Part shown: positions 4,624 through 5,637 of the stretch, piece after piece
Layout of the letters: each line of letters starts with the position of its first letter
Numbering within the stretch: position 1 is the first letter of the stretch
Origin: Deltaproteobacteria bacterium
GTDB lineage: Bacteria > Desulfobacterota > Desulfobulbia > Desulfobulbales > BM004
Direction of reading: 5' to 3'
Assembly: GCA_019312685.1 (NCBI GenBank)
Contig: JAFDCR010000221.1
Span: 1-5,637, forward strand
DNA length: 5,637 nucleotides
Translations under genes and position numbers: made by a program
Notes under the pieces: generated by a model
What the model saw: the letters and a program-made list of their open reading frames with translations, nothing else
What the model was told of the DNA's origin: nothing
Database searches by the model: none

Positions 4624-5637
4624 ATGCTGGAAAAAATATACGGCAAATATTGGAAAACTGTAATCGACACAATGCTTGAAGGGTTGATGCTTGTCGAACC
4701 TGATGGCAAGATTATCTTTGTTAACCGCGCCTTTGAGCAGCTTACAGGCTATTCCAATGAGGAAGTGGAAGGCGGGTCATGCGAAATGCTTGGCTGCGAC
4801 ACCTGTTTCGGCACCAAGGCGGAGGGCAGGGATAAGTACTGCGCCCTGTTCAAAGAGGGCGAGGTGAGGAGACGCAAGTGCGTTTTTCATAAGAAAGACG
4901 GCAGCCAGGTTCATGTCCTTAAAAATGCGGCCCTGATCAGGGATGACAGCGGCAAGGTTGTCGGCGGCGTTGAAAATCTCACTGACCTCACTTCTCTGGT
5001 AGAAAAAGATGAGGTCATCCTGCGCCTCAAAAAACAACTGTCCTGTGAAGACGGTTTTCATGGAATGCTTGGCAAATCTGCCGCCATGAAAAAGGTATTT
5101 GACCTTATCGCCAGTGCAGCATCGTCAGAAGCCCCGGTCGTCATCTATGGCGAATCCGGAACCGGCAAGGAACTGGCTGCGGCTGCCATCCATCGTTTAA
5201 GTGGACGTCACAACGGTCCCTTTATCAAGGTCAACTGCGCCGCCCTTAATGAAAACCTCCTGGAGAGCGAACTTTTCGGCCACGTCAAAGGAGCTTTTAC
5301 CGGGGCGGACAGAACCAGGGTCGGTCGTTTTGAAGCGGCAAACAATGGCAGCATATTCCTCGATGAAATCGGCGATCTGCCCTTGACGACCCAGACAAAG
5401 CTGCTCAGGGTTCTGCAGGAAAAAGAGTTTGAAAGGGTGGGAGACAACCGTCCCATTAAGACAAGTGTCAGAACCCTGGCGGCCACCAACAAGGATTTAA
5501 ATAAACTCATGCAGGAGGAACTCTTCCGGGAGGATCTCTACTACCGGATAAACGTCATCCCAATTTATCTGCCTCCTTTACGTGAACGGCTTGATGACAT
5601 ACCGCTGCTTACAGACGCCTTTATCCACCGGATGCAA
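4624..5637 (+). CDS. Sigma-54-dependent activator with Cys-rich PAS domain, N-terminal part (cut by window edge)
   Basis: This is a bacterial enhancer-binding protein. It would bind DNA upstream of target promoters and use ATP hydrolysis to open sigma-54 RNA polymerase complexes. The window holds 338 residues without a stop. A PAS sensor domain covers about 10-125 (MLVEPDGKIIFVNRAFEQLTG at 22-42 contains its typical start) and ends with GGVENLTDLTSLV at 114-126, followed by a short helical linker. The PAS domain contains C53, C58, C61, C73 and C86. The AAA+ core follows: Walker A GESGTGKE at 176-183, the sigma-54 contact loop GAFTGA at 223-228, Walker B SIFLDE at 243-248, ATN at 287-289, and FREDLYYR at 301-308 with the likely arginine fingers R302 and R308. 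There is no receiver domain, so sensing is presumably direct. The C-terminal DNA-binding helix-turn-helix is beyond the edge. The ATG at 4624 has a strong Shine-Dalgarno, GGAGG at 4615-4619. The signal and targets are unknown. Confidence 0.94.
   Translation, partial: MLEKIYGKYWKTVIDTMLEGLMLVEPDGKIIFVNRAFEQLTGYSNEEVEGGSCEMLGCDTCFGTKAEGRDKYCALFKEGEVRRRKCVFHKKDGSQVHVLKNAALIRDDSGKVVGGVENLTDLTSLVEKDEVILRLKKQLSCEDGFHGMLGKSAAMKKVFDLIASAASSEAPVVIYGESGTGKELAAAAIHRLSGRHNGPFIKVNCAALNENLLESELFGHVKGAFTGADRTRVGRFEAANNGSIFLDEIGDLPLTTQTKLLRVLQEKEFERVGDNRPIKTSVRTLAATNKDLNKLMQEELFREDLYYRINVIPIYLPPLRERLDDIPLLTDAFIHRMQ

Noticed and set aside
4503..4709. A 68-codon minus-strand frame across the activator's start and upstream region
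   Set aside because: It overlaps the activator's ribosome site and first codons and reads as low-complexity serine/proline/isoleucine sequence with no family likeness.
4777..5510. Antisense open frames of 94 and 100 codons (4777-5061 and 5208-5510, minus strand)
   Set aside because: They lie entirely inside the sigma-54 activator, whose sense frame carries unmistakable PAS and AAA+ motifs. The antisense products show no recognisable domain.

Overview
This 5.6 kb window looks like an ordinary chromosomal region of a Gram-negative anaerobe. I would guess Desulfobacterota (the old Deltaproteobacteria, sulfate-reducer-like). The grounds are the overall style of the proteins, a LarB protein, a CDF transporter next to prmA and rsmE, and a PAS/sigma-54 activator with a cysteine-rich PAS domain. 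The taxonomic call is inference from gene content, not from a marker gene. I see no mobile element, CRISPR array, tRNA or rRNA.

Layout. (1) 1-258, minus strand: the first 86 codons of secD, running off the left edge. It has its own consensus sigma-70 promoter (430-457) and a leader of about 165 nt holding two hairpins. (2) 497-1249, minus strand: larB, for nickel-pincer cofactor synthesis. (3) 1250-1453: a divergent intergenic region with one weak promoter candidate facing right. (4) 1454-4231, plus strand: three closely packed genes with gaps of 24 and 18 nt. They encode a CDF-family metal cation efflux protein, the ribosomal protein L11 methyltransferase PrmA, and the 16S rRNA m3U1498 methyltransferase RsmE, and are probably one transcription unit. 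(5) 4232-4623: 392 nt of non-coding DNA with a GC-rich palindrome followed by a T-rich run (possible terminator), an 8-bp inverted repeat, and a -24/-12 type promoter candidate. (6) 4624-5637 (right edge), plus strand: the first 338 codons of a sigma-54-dependent activator with an N-terminal PAS domain rich in cysteine and an intact AAA+ core.

How the genes fit together. PrmA and RsmE both modify the translation machinery and are often neighbours. SecD is part of the Sec export motor. LarB and the CDF protein are both connected to metals (a nickel cofactor and divalent cation efflux) and are divergently arranged, but nothing in the sequence proves a functional link. The sigma-54 activator's targets lie outside the window or may include itself. 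The points most worth a second look are the cysteine set in the activator's PAS domain, the Cys cluster and altered transport-site residues of the CDF protein, and the structured secD leader. I did not find a clearly new biological system here.
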